Positions 1 to 8,193 of a stretch of DNA of 64,000 bases are shown piece after piece (positions within the stretch are counted from its first letter, which is position 1; each line of letters opens with the position of its first letter). Made by a program: the position numbers and the translations under genes. The notes under the pieces are model-generated. The model searched no databases, was not told where the DNA came from, and saw only the letters and a program-made list of their open reading frames with translations. This stretch comes from Haloprofundus salilacus (GTDB lineage: Archaea; Halobacteriota; Halobacteria; Halobacteriales; Haloferacaceae), in contig NZ_CP083723.1 in assembly GCF_020150815.1 (NCBI RefSeq), positions 186,001 through 250,000 of the forward strand, given 5' to 3'.

Positions 1-1
1 G

Positions 2-382
2 ACAGAGTGGCTGTCGACTCGATGGAATCCGATACTCACAGCACCCGCAAATCAAGTTCTTACTGGACTTCCTGTAGCTCGGGCGGAGACCGTCTCGTGT
101 GCTCGCTGTACAACGCTACTCCGAGAAGGTGCGTCGGTCATCGCGATCGTCTCGTGGTACTCACGAGAGGCACGTTGGAGACTGCTTCACCTGTGCTGTT
201 CGCGCTGTCCACCTACCTTGGAGCACAAGTTCCAGCAAGATACTGACGAGAGGGGGCTTCCGGACCTCCTCGCGCTCGCCCGGCTCGGAACGCTGTCGAT
301 TTCGAGCCAACAGTGGCATCGACTTTGTCTGTCGGAGATTGAGCGAGTTGTACGGTGTGGGCCGTCGGGAGGCGCGAGATGA
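2..382 (+). CDS. Zinc-ribbon-like protein, 5' truncated by the window edge
   Basis: A frame is open from base 2 to a TGA at 380-382 with no internal stop. It encodes at least 126 residues and its start lies outside the window. It has a CARC pair near residue 33 and a CCSRC group about 30 residues later, the spacing of a four-cysteine zinc ribbon. A Trp-rich strand between the pairs and a C-terminal Arg/Leu-rich segment follow. The stop overlaps the next gene's ATG (ATGA at 379-382), so the two are probably translationally coupled. Similar short zinc-ribbon proteins are common in haloarchaeal accessory DNA, but I cannot assign a function. The coupling and open frame make it very likely to be a real gene. 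Confidence 0.6.
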   Translation, partial: TEWLSTRWNPILTAPANQVLTGLPVARAETVSCARCTTLLREGASVIAIVSWYSREARWRLLHLCCSRCPPTLEHKFQQDTDERGLPDLLALARLGTLSISSQQWHRLCLSEIERVVRCGPSGGAR

Positions 383-1167
383 GTACCGACGGAGCTGACG
401 AAACGGAAAGACGGCCACTCGTCGAACTCGAAGCGAAACTCTCGGAGGTAGAGACAGAAATCGCATCCGAGCGAGAGCGACGACGGACGCTCGAAACGAA
501 GCTCGAAGCGGTCGAACGAGATGCTGCGGTCGGGCGACGCCTTGCGTCGACGCTTCGGTCGTACGTCGTCGGCGAGTTTGACGCCGAGTACAGCGTCAAT
601 GAGTTCGACGAGATACTTAATGAGCGGGGCTCCGTTCTCGCACGGCTTGATCTACTTGAGGACGAAACCGAGGCTGTCGCGCAGCACCGAGCGTGGATTC
701 TCGACGAACGCCGACTTCGGGGTCGCGAAGACGGTCGCCTCGCACGGCGGCTCAGCGCCATCGAAGACGAAGTCGGAATCAGCCCGCCCGAGGCGGTCAC
801 CATCGGTGAAGGCGGAGGAGACACGAGCGAACTCTCGCGCTTGGAGCGATTTCTGCGATACGGTCCAAGTGCGGTCGTTGACCAGCCGTATCCTGTCCAC
901 TATCGCGCCCACGAAATCGGGCTACACCTTGGCGAGTGGGGCATACGAATCAGTGATGCAAACGGACGCCGAATTCGGCTCTGCTCGAAGCGTGATGATT
1001 TGAAGCAGAAACTCGCTGCGGAGCGTGACGAGACGCTACAGTGGACACAGGTGTATCGAGCGATGCAGAAGTTAGTCGACATCGCGGACGGACTGATTCG
1101 ACTGCGCGAAGGTTCGAGCAACGAAGGAAAGTACGTCCTTGAGATACGGTTTGACGAAGAGAGGTGA
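379..1167 (+). CDS. Coiled-coil protein of unknown function
   Basis: The protein has 262 residues from the ATG at 379. This start is preferred over an upstream ATG at 355 because it overlaps the preceding stop. The first ~100 residues are rich in Glu/Arg/Leu heptads and look coiled-coil. The middle is acidic with a glycine run. The C-terminal ~110 residues are more globular, with a GLHLGEWGIRI stretch and a single Cys. There is no signal peptide or membrane segment, so it is probably cytoplasmic. It is cotranscribed with the zinc-ribbon gene, which suggests the pair acts together. No family is recognised. Confidence 0.7.
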   Translation: MSTDGADETERRPLVELEAKLSEVETEIASERERRRTLETKLEAVERDAAVGRRLASTLRSYVVGEFDAEYSVNEFDEILNERGSVLARLDLLEDETEAVAQHRAWILDERRLRGREDGRLARRLSAIEDEVGISPPEAVTIGEGGGDTSELSRLERFLRYGPSAVVDQPYPVHYRAHEIGLHLGEWGIRISDANGRRIRLCSKRDDLKQKLAAERDETLQWTQVYRAMQKLVDIADGLIRLREGSSNEGKYVLEIRFDEER

Positions 1168-1218
1168 ACAGCAAATGAAGAACGGCACAGTAATCCAGTC
1201 GAGACAAGGAGGGCCTTC

Positions 1219-1420
1219 TAACAGCTGTTGTAAGTACAGCTACGTACACCACGGAGGTGATCAGGGCCGATAACTACCTCCAAGACGAAGCTGAGGAAGG
1301 TACTCACGTTCTGGACCAGTTGATTGTTGGTCCGGTAGCTGTTGGTCTAGTAACTCGAACGGCAGTCGACGGCAGTCAAAAAAACAGACATTGGTGAACC
1401 GAGAATTACAACAGCTGTAA
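1219..1420. repeat. Inverted repeat pair flanking a short non-coding segment
   Basis: The 13-mer ACAGCTGTTGTAA at 1221-1233 recurs as its exact reverse complement at 1406-1418. The match extends to 15 bases with one mismatch. The 202-bp unit fills the gap between the coiled-coil gene and the glycosyltransferase gene and holds no open frame of note. It could be a miniature inverted-repeat element or a pair of regulator sites. No clear target duplication is visible at the outer edges. Confidence 0.35.
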
Positions 1421-1424
1421 CTCC

Positions 1425-2576
1425 TCACCATCGACCGGTGACCGCTCGCTCATAGGTAGCTTCCGCTTGGTTGGCGACGTTATCCCAATCAAACTGCTCT
1501 GCTCGAGACCGCGGATTCTGTGCTGGCCGATCGCCCTGCAGTGCGCGGTCGAGTGCGTCTGCAACGGCGTCCGTCGAGGGATCGACGAGATAGCCGGCAT
1601 CCTCAATGACTTCGCTTGCTGCAGACTCGGGGTGATCTGCCGCAATTACTGTGCAATCTGCGGCCATCGCCTCAGCGAAGGTGATACCAAATCCTTCTCG
1701 AGTTGACGGCGAGGCAAATACACGCGCGGCTCGCATGTGGCCTAGCACGTCATCGTATTCCTCGAGGAAGCCAAGGAAGGAAATCTGGTCCACGCAGTCG
1801 AGATTCGAAGCTTGTTCGCGAAGACGGTCACTCTCCGGGCCGTCACCGATAATGCCGAGAGTGGCGTCGTGGCGATCAGCAATCGAGTCGAATGCGTCTA
1901 GGAGTAGTGAGACGTTCTTATCCGAGATGAGTCGCCCGGCGAAGAGGATGTCGTAACTGTCCTGACCGTTGTCTGTCGGTAGTGGTGCGTCATCGATTCG
2001 AGAGACGTCGATACCGTTCGGGACAACTTCGATAGCGTCTCGCGACGGTCCAATCTCGGCGAGGCGGTCAGCAGTAATCCCAGAGACGGCGACGGGAAAT
2101 TGCGGTGTACGCGCTGTGAGATACTCGATAGTTTGTCCAAATGGGGCTAATCGGCCAAGATAATCGTTCCAGTATGAGCGCCAGACTTCATGCCATGTGG
2201 TTACGACGGGAGTTCCAGTACCTAATCCAGCGAGCTTTGAGGAAAGAACGGGGAAAAAAGGGAACACGGAGGCGACAACCAGATCGTGATTCTGTGCTTT
2301 CAATTCTTTGTGCAGTGGAACCGCAAGTCGACCACTGAAGTCGATGGCTTCTGTGATAGAGCGCCGGTCGTCAGTATAGAGTTCGGCCGCAGGTGCGACC
2401 GCCCGGAGGGTGACCCCCTCGTGTGTTGTCTCCTCAGGACCGTTCCAGAAGTGACGCCCATAGATGGTGACGTCGTGGCCCTTCGCAGCGAGTCGGGTGG
2501 CGATTTCGTGGATGCGCTTCTCTGCACCACCAGTTACGTAAGGGTAGACGACGTTCGAGACGAAACAGACTCGCAT
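1425..2576 (-). CDS. Glycosyltransferase family 4 (GT-B fold)
   Basis: The protein has 383 residues and is full length for a GT4 enzyme. It starts with MRVCFVSNVVYPYVTGGAEK, the usual N-terminal acceptor-domain strand plus glycine loop. The nucleotide-sugar domain has a PNGID-type turn near residue 187, an LFAGRLISDKN strand near 215, and the EGFGITFAEAMA signature near 300 with the donor-binding Glu. It transfers a sugar from an activated donor to a lipid-linked glycan at the cytoplasmic membrane face. It lies at the edge of the glycan locus and is transcribed away from the enzymes at 3-5 kb. The acceptor and sugar cannot be read from sequence. Confidence 0.9.
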   Translation of the reverse strand: MRVCFVSNVVYPYVTGGAEKRIHEIATRLAAKGHDVTIYGRHFWNGPEETTHEGVTLRAVAPAAELYTDDRRSITEAIDFSGRLAVPLHKELKAQNHDLVVASVFPFFPVLSSKLAGLGTGTPVVTTWHEVWRSYWNDYLGRLAPFGQTIEYLTARTPQFPVAVSGITADRLAEIGPSRDAIEVVPNGIDVSRIDDAPLPTDNGQDSYDILFAGRLISDKNVSLLLDAFDSIADRHDATLGIIGDGPESDRLREQASNLDCVDQISFLGFLEEYDDVLGHMRAARVFASPSTREGFGITFAEAMAADCTVIAADHPESAASEVIEDAGYLVDPSTDAVADALDRALQGDRPAQNPRSRAEQFDWDNVANQAEATYERAVTGRW

Positions 2577-3068
2577 TACATGCCGAACGTATTAGCCACA
2601 ACAACACTCTTTCGGTCTTGAAAAAGACCGTTGTTCACTTTTCAATGGTGGGGGACTTGTGGTCATACTGAGATAGTACGTTTCGAGGGCTAAACTGTCC
2701 TATGAAGTGCCGAGCAGCACCGTTTCTAAGACGTATTGCAAGACCAGAGCCGTTTGTGACTCCTCGTTGTTTCACCGTATAGTTCGCGTATCCCAGCGTT
2801 TCGAGTTGGGATTGGAGCGTTGCAACGGAGTTTTCAGGAAAGCCGTGCAAAGCAATGCAAATCCGCGGCGCACCGAAGAACTGGAGACAGCAGACAGAAC
2901 GTGACGAACCGCCTCAACCGCCTCGTCGAGCACGGCTACGTCTGTAAGGTTCACACCGATCTATACGAACTCGTCGAAGACCCGGAATCAGAAATACAAC
3001 AGCAGTTTCCCACAGGTTGATACCTCGTTCCGCAAGAATGAAATACCGCGCAAATAGGATACACTCAG
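2577..3068. other. Gap with two gene remnants
   Basis: This 490-bp stretch separates the GT4 gene from the sulfatase-like gene. On the minus strand 2635-2850 encodes a 71-residue tail with the segment LAIRLRNGAARHFIGQFSP, which looks like the end of a larger nuclease-like domain (a LAGLIDADG tail is one possibility, not proven). On the plus strand 2859-3020 encodes a winged-helix tail, listed separately. No intact gene is seen. Confidence 0.35.
2859..3020 (+). pseudogene. Winged-helix regulator remnant (C-terminal part)
   Basis: In the frame ending at 3020 the sequence reads NVTNRLNRLVEHGYVCKV followed by an LYELVEDP tail. This is the recognition helix and wing of the small haloarchaeal winged-helix proteins that usually have about 80-100 residues. 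The N-terminal helices expected ahead of it are missing or out of frame, so it looks like a truncated or frameshifted copy rather than a working regulator. Confidence 0.4.
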
Positions 3069-4334
3069 ATGACGACGGACCGTCTAGAAAACATTATCCT
3101 GCTTTCGGCCGACGCTCTCCGTGCTGACCATCTCTCTTGCCACGGATATCATCGAGAGACATCACCTATATTAGACGAACTCGCGTCGGAGTCGCTGCAC
3201 TTCACGAACGCCTATAGCGTGAGTTCGCACACGCGTGAGGCGGTACCGGCACTCCTGACGGGTAAATACCCCGACGTCGCAATCGGCTCCGATTATCGCC
3301 TCGCGACGGACACAGTCGCCTCAACGCTCTCTAAGGAGGGGTTCGCAACCGGTGGCTTTCACTCGAACCCCTTTGTCTCGCGGGCATATGGATTTGATAG
3401 TGGGTTTGACAAATTCGACGATGACCTCCACCTCGGTCAGCACAAACTAATTGCATTGGCGCAGCGGGCGTTTGACAAACTCCGGAACAGACACTACGCC
3501 CGTGCCGGGGAGATCAACGACCGGTCGCTGGAGTGGGTGGATTCGTTGGACTCAGAGCAGCCGTTCTTCCTCTGGAACCACTACATGGATACCCACGGCC
3601 CGTACGAACCGCCGGGGGAGTACGCGACGCTGTACCGAGACGAGAGCATTTCCGACCGTGAGGCGGCCTCGCTGTACCAGCGGGCGATCAAAGATCCAAA
3701 GTCGATCACGGACGAAGAGCGCCAGTTGTTGGTGGATCTGTACGACGCAGAGATTCGCTATAACGACGAGAGAATCGGGGAGTTTTTGGAGGAACTTCGC
3801 GATCGAGGGTTGTTCGAGCGCTCGTTACTGGTGTTCACTGCGGACCACGGAGACGCGTTCGGCGAGCACGGATACTACGAGCATCCGCGGTATCTGCACA
3901 ACGAGATTACGCACGTTCCGCTGGTGGTTCGTGCACCCGGTGTGGAGAGTGATATCGTCGAGACACCAGTGAGCACACTGGACGTCGTGACGACGATTAA
4001 GTCGGAACTGGGGCGTGAGAGCGGTTCAGATGGCACGTCGTTGCTCGGTGAAGTCTCGGGCGATCGGACGGTGTTCCTCCAGGCTCGCGGGGAGAAGGAA
4101 CATAGCCACGTTCGTCGGTACGCGGCACGAACGCTCGACGGATCGTGTTTCTGTGAGCGTGATCGGGAGACTGAGGCGGTTACATTCGGCGAGTGTTCGA
4201 GTCGATCGCTTCGAGAGAAACTGGAAGTGCACGTCGAAGGACGGGTTCGGTTCGAGAACGGCGAGATGGTGTCGGAGTCGGATGAGGTGGACGAGGAGAT
4301 CGAACGGCGGTTGAGCGCGCTGGGGTACAAGTAG
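3069..4334 (+). CDS. Sulfatase-like, alkaline-phosphatase-superfamily enzyme
   Basis: The protein has 421 residues. Metal-binding positions are visible: Asp in LLSADALRADHL near residue 15, His in NHYMDTHGPYEPP near 175, Asp-His in FTADHGDAFGEHG near 260, and a late His in HNEITHVPL. At the nucleophile position, counted back from LLTG, there is Thr (in HTREAVPALLTG), not the Cys or Ser that becomes formylglycine in true sulfatases. A Thr nucleophile is known in phosphotransferases and phosphodiesterases of this superfamily. The likely role is hydrolysis or transfer of a phosphate-linked group on the glycan or its lipid carrier. It is followed 4 bp later by a GT4 gene, so the two form an operon. 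No signal peptide is seen, so action inside the cell is likely. Confidence 0.85.
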   Translation: MTTDRLENIILLSADALRADHLSCHGYHRETSPILDELASESLHFTNAYSVSSHTREAVPALLTGKYPDVAIGSDYRLATDTVASTLSKEGFATGGFHSNPFVSRAYGFDSGFDKFDDDLHLGQHKLIALAQRAFDKLRNRHYARAGEINDRSLEWVDSLDSEQPFFLWNHYMDTHGPYEPPGEYATLYRDESISDREAASLYQRAIKDPKSITDEERQLLVDLYDAEIRYNDERIGEFLEELRDRGLFERSLLVFTADHGDAFGEHGYYEHPRYLHNEITHVPLVVRAPGVESDIVETPVSTLDVVTTIKSELGRESGSDGTSLLGEVSGDRTVFLQARGEKEHSHVRRYAARTLDGSCFCERDRETEAVTFGECSSRSLREKLEVHVEGRVRFENGEMVSESDEVDEEIERRLSALGYK

Positions 4335-4338
4335 GTCT

Positions 4339-5463
4339 ATGAGAATCGCGATGATCCAAGACGACTGGTGGCCGCGAACAGGCGGTGGACCAGTTCACGT
4401 CAAAGAACTCTCCATAGCTCTTGCCGAAACCTTCGGACACGAGATAGACATCTTCACCCGCGCGCTACGTCAGGGCGGGAAACGATACGACTCGACTGAA
4501 CGATTCGCAGGAGGCAAAGTATTACTCCATCGACTCGGACCGTGTACGGAATACTGGAACCCTCTCGGTCGTATTACCTCGCTCGCAACGCCGATTCCAC
4601 ACCTCTACAGCGGAGCGTACGACATAATCCACGGCCACACGTTTCTCCCTGCGATGCCAACACGTCTAGGGCGAGAGGTAACCGATGCCTCGACCGTCTT
4701 TACCGTTCACGGGACGGCCATCACGTCCGGAGTCGGTCGAGATACGTCTGCGCTCTCGAATATCAAGCTCCGTATCGAGCGGAAGTTCGTCCTCGACTTT
4801 GAGTACGATCACGTCATTTCCGTCAACAACGAACACGTGGGACTCCTCTCGAAACACCACTCCAACGTCACGTGTATTCCGAATGGAGTCGACATAGACC
4901 GATTCTCACAAGACCGAGATCGGGGTAATGACATCCTCTTTCTCGGACGTCTCGCACCAAAGAAGCGCGTCTCGGACCTTATTCGAGCGTTTGCTCTCAT
5001 CGAGGACGAGTTTCCTACGTCGGACCTCGTAATCGTCGGAACTGGTCCAGAGAAAGATTCTCTCGTCAGCCTCGCGACAGAATTGGACGTTGATGATCGC
5101 GTACGGTTCGAAGGACGCGTTTCTGACGAAGCCGTCACAGAACACTACGCCACAGCAGGTCTCTTCGTATTGCCGTCAGTCTGGGAAGGTCATCCGTTGA
5201 CATTACTCGAAGCGTGGGCCGCCGGAACGCCGGTAATCGCATCGTCGGTCGAAGGTATCGAGGAATTTGTCGACCACGAGGAGACGGGGCTTCTGGTGCC
5301 CTCGAAGGACCCTGAACGGCTGGCTGACGCCCTCCGGTACGCGTTAGAAAACCCGGCCGAAGCGCTGGAGTGGGGGAGGAACGCTAGGGAATTAGCCGAA
5401 CGGGAGTACTCTTGGAAAGGAGTGGCAGAGCGCACGCACGACCTGTATCAGAAGATCGCCTGA
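4339..5463 (+). CDS. Glycosyltransferase family 4
   Basis: The protein has 374 residues and starts MRIAMIQDDWWPRTGGGPVH, with the GGGP loop that contacts the donor phosphates. There is a PNGVD turn near residue 185, LFLGRLAPKKRV near 203 with the Arg/Lys pair, and a VLPSVWEGHPLTLLEAWAAG signature near 280 carrying the catalytic-site Glu. It is the second gene of a two-gene operon with the sulfatase-like enzyme (4-bp gap) and probably acts on the same glycan. Sugar specificity is unknown. Confidence 0.9.
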   Translation: MRIAMIQDDWWPRTGGGPVHVKELSIALAETFGHEIDIFTRALRQGGKRYDSTERFAGGKVLLHRLGPCTEYWNPLGRITSLATPIPHLYSGAYDIIHGHTFLPAMPTRLGREVTDASTVFTVHGTAITSGVGRDTSALSNIKLRIERKFVLDFEYDHVISVNNEHVGLLSKHHSNVTCIPNGVDIDRFSQDRDRGNDILFLGRLAPKKRVSDLIRAFALIEDEFPTSDLVIVGTGPEKDSLVSLATELDVDDRVRFEGRVSDEAVTEHYATAGLFVLPSVWEGHPLTLLEAWAAGTPVIASSVEGIEEFVDHEETGLLVPSKDPERLADALRYALENPAEALEWGRNARELAEREYSWKGVAERTHDLYQKIA

Positions 5464-5476
5464 TCGTCGGTCAGTA

Positions 5477-7117
5477 TTACTCCATGTATCCAAGATCGGC
5501 GAGGCGGTCTTCGACGGAATCAGTCGGCCCGTCGTCTGCCCCACTCATTTCCCGGTATTCTCCTGCAAGTTCGTCCCAATCAACTACTTTATCCGGTTCC
5601 TCGAACGGACCGAGGACTTGCCCATCGGTTTTCGCGTCGAGCGGAAGCCCCAGCGCGGCGGCTACGGTGGGAGCAATATCGTATATCGAAGCACCGTCTT
5701 CCGGATCGACATCAAGCTCACGATTCGAGAGCAGTATCCCTTCTGGCTTGTGGTTTTTGTGCGGATTACGCCGGAACGTGTCGACGATAGAGCCGCTCAC
5801 GTCATACTGGTAGTCGCGAGGAACGAGGAGGATGTCCGGTGCATCTTCGAGGTACTTTCCCTGGTATACCTCTTCTCTCGGGAGTACATCGTCGAACACG
5901 AGCTTTCCGTCGGGGTCACGAATCTTCGAGAGCTCGTCAATCAGCTTCTGGCGGATGTCGTCGTACTCGTCAGTCGTGACTTTGCCATTTGGTTCTCGTC
6001 CCTCAACGTTCAGGTGGACGCCAAGGCTATTGAACAGGAGTTGATAGGCGGTCGAGTTCTCGTGATCGACAATCTGGTTCTGTGCTGCGACGAGTACATC
6101 TTCTGGAAGCAGACGTTCGACGGCTTTGTCGAGTCCGACAGCTCCGAGTCCACGGTGAATCCGTTGAGGGGAGAGGCCAATATGGGTTAGCGCCGATGTA
6201 GTGGCTTCGACGAATAATTTGACTCCGTTAGGGTTCTTGTTATCCGTTTCACCTTTGAGGTCGGCCTTCGCTTGCCGGAAGTACTGTCCCTCTCCGGTGG
6301 TCGTCTTACAGTACCCGTTTTCGGCGAGCCAGGAGTTTACATAGAAAGTCCACTCGTAGTCGCCCATCCCGTGATCGGAAGCGACGAATACGTCTGGGTC
6401 GTCGTCGCCAAGGTCGATGATGTCGCCGACGAACTGGTCAACTTTTTCAAGGACCTGTCGGATTTGGTCTCGGTCGTCGAGATCGTGGAAGATGGAATCG
6501 GTAACCTGGAACTGGACTGCGAGGAGGTCCCAGTCGTATCGTTCGTCGAGGAAGCGAGACATATCTCGGCGATGTCGGGCGACGTCGACGTAGCCCTCAA
6601 CGGCGTTGTCGTCCTTTCCGTACTCCGGATAGATGACGTACTCCCCATACTCCGCCTCGTACTCCTCCCGGAGGTGATCTGGGTAGAACGTGACGTCTTC
6701 GCTCGCGAGGTAGCCCGGAACGATCGCACCGTTTTCGAGTTTCGGGGCCAGGTGGGTAACAGGGTAGTTGACGACGACCGGCGTTAGTCCTTCCGCGTCG
6801 GCTGCTTCGAACAGGTACGGAACGTCAACATCGGGGCGTTCAACGAGTCGCTTGTCGTAGCCCTCACGGGTGAAGAAGTCGAAGACACCGTGTGCGCCCG
6901 GGTTGCGTCCACTGAGGAACGACGGCCAAGCACAGGGAGTCCAAGGCGGATGGGTGCTCGTGAGGTCTGTCGCCGTTCCGTCCTCACGAATGCCCCGTAG
7001 ATTCGACAGCGTGCCGTTCTCGACCCACGGTTCGATTTCGGCCCAGCCTAGACCGTCGAGGCCGATTAAACATATCTCCCTTCCACCATTTATTAAGTTA
7101 TGATTGTGTTCTTCCAT
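5477..7117 (-). CDS. Type I phosphodiesterase / nucleotide pyrophosphatase-like enzyme
   Basis: The protein has 546 residues of the alkaline-phosphatase superfamily. LIGLDGLGWAEIEPW near residue 18 supplies the first metal Asp. WTPCAWPSFLSGRNPG near 60 has Thr at the nucleophile position. DSIFHDLDD near 207 gives the D-x-x-x-H metal pair. ASDHGMGDYEW near 247 gives the second Asp-His, and a late His occurs in NPHKNHKPEG. The pattern matches phosphodiesterase/pyrophosphatase members that cleave nucleotide or sugar phosphodiesters. It is convergent with the operon at 3-5 kb and divergent from the next AP-type gene, with the shared AT-rich gap 7118-7230 as a bidirectional promoter region. The substrate is not known. 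Confidence 0.85.
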   Translation of the reverse strand: MEEHNHNLINGGREICLIGLDGLGWAEIEPWVENGTLSNLRGIREDGTATDLTSTHPPWTPCAWPSFLSGRNPGAHGVFDFFTREGYDKRLVERPDVDVPYLFEAADAEGLTPVVVNYPVTHLAPKLENGAIVPGYLASEDVTFYPDHLREEYEAEYGEYVIYPEYGKDDNAVEGYVDVARHRRDMSRFLDERYDWDLLAVQFQVTDSIFHDLDDRDQIRQVLEKVDQFVGDIIDLGDDDPDVFVASDHGMGDYEWTFYVNSWLAENGYCKTTTGEGQYFRQAKADLKGETDNKNPNGVKLFVEATTSALTHIGLSPQRIHRGLGAVGLDKAVERLLPEDVLVAAQNQIVDHENSTAYQLLFNSLGVHLNVEGREPNGKVTTDEYDDIRQKLIDELSKIRDPDGKLVFDDVLPREEVYQGKYLEDAPDILLVPRDYQYDVSGSIVDTFRRNPHKNHKPEGILLSNRELDVDPEDGASIYDIAPTVAAALGLPLDAKTDGQVLGPFEEPDKVVDWDELAGEYREMSGADDGPTDSVEDRLADLGYME

Positions 7118-7230
7118 TATCTTTTGGTGTTATATCGAACTAATGATGTTCGCTCTTCAGACCATCAATAGATGGTTGAATTGAATATAAAAACATAAAT
7201 GTACCTGATGAATCGGGTAATTGACTCACT

Positions 7231-8166
7231 ATGGACTTGGTCACGAAGGTTTACAAAGGGTTGAGAAAGCCGAGGGAGATCGTCATGGAAGTAAATTCCT
7301 GCATCAATTGGTGGCAATGTTCTACCGATTATTACCCAAAAGGGGTGAACGTGATGGAGCAGGATTGGGATTATCTCGTCGTCTTGGATGCTCTTCGATA
7401 CGATATAATGGAAGAAGAGTATGACTTGCCTGGAGAATTGACTCCTGTACAATCACGGGGAGCAGGCACAAGAGAATGGCTTCGAGGGAACTTTAGGGAT
7501 CAACGCTTCGATGACACTGTTTACGTAAATGCGAACCCACAACTAGCACGGATCGCTGACGAACTCAACGTTTCTTTCTATGCCGTTGAAAGTCTTTGGG
7601 AGTCGGAATGGGACGAGGAACTACAAACGGTGAAACCAGACATTGTCAGGGAAAAAGCGATCGACATTGCAGAAACGTATCCGAATAAACGATTGCTAAT
7701 TCACTTTATCCAACCTCACCCCCCTTTTATCGGCCCCACTGGGCAGAAACATGATTTTGGTGGTGTGATTGCTCCGGATGACGAACCGTACCGGGAAAGG
7801 TTCCTTCGGCCAGTTATCAATTCAATCTTACTTAATCAGGATATGCAACTCTGGGAGCAAGCTTACAGGGAGAGTTTAAGACTAGCTCTCATAGAAGTGG
7901 AGGAATTATTCAATGAACTGGACGGCAAATTCGTCGTCACGTCGGATCATGGGGAGTTACTGAAAGAACGTGTTCGTCCGATACCAATAAAATACGTGGG
8001 ACATCGTATCGGCTGTCATCACGAAAACCTACTGACTGTCCCGTGGATCGAATACACTTCTGGTGAACGACGAGACATACTTAAAGAGGGTGGAGAAACG
8101 TACCACTCGGAGTCAACCGACGATGAAGTGAGATCTCGCCTCCAGCAATTAGGGTACATTGACTGA
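7231..8166 (+). CDS. Small alkaline-phosphatase-superfamily protein
   Basis: The protein has 311 residues. It shows VVLDALRYDIMEE near residue 50 (metal Asp), AGTREWLRG near 78 (a Thr at the nucleophile site, with the same Thr-Arg-Glu as the 3.1-kb enzyme), HFIQPHPPFIGP near 160, TSDHGELLKERV near 230 (Asp-His), and GCHHENLLTVPW near 262 (late metal His). All expected metal ligands are present, so it is probably active. It is shorter than usual and lacks the long C-terminal subdomain. Its G/C content is lower than its neighbours', which suggests a separate origin. The reaction is probably on a phosphate ester of the surface glycan, which is an inference. Confidence 0.8.
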   Translation: MDLVTKVYKGLRKPREIVMEVNSCINWWQCSTDYYPKGVNVMEQDWDYLVVLDALRYDIMEEEYDLPGELTPVQSRGAGTREWLRGNFRDQRFDDTVYVNANPQLARIADELNVSFYAVESLWESEWDEELQTVKPDIVREKAIDIAETYPNKRLLIHFIQPHPPFIGPTGQKHDFGGVIAPDDEPYRERFLRPVINSILLNQDMQLWEQAYRESLRLALIEVEELFNELDGKFVVTSDHGELLKERVRPIPIKYVGHRIGCHHENLLTVPWIEYTSGERRDILKEGGETYHSESTDDEVRSRLQQLGYID

Positions 8167-8193
8167 TTTTACTGATCGAAGGGTAGTGGCGAA

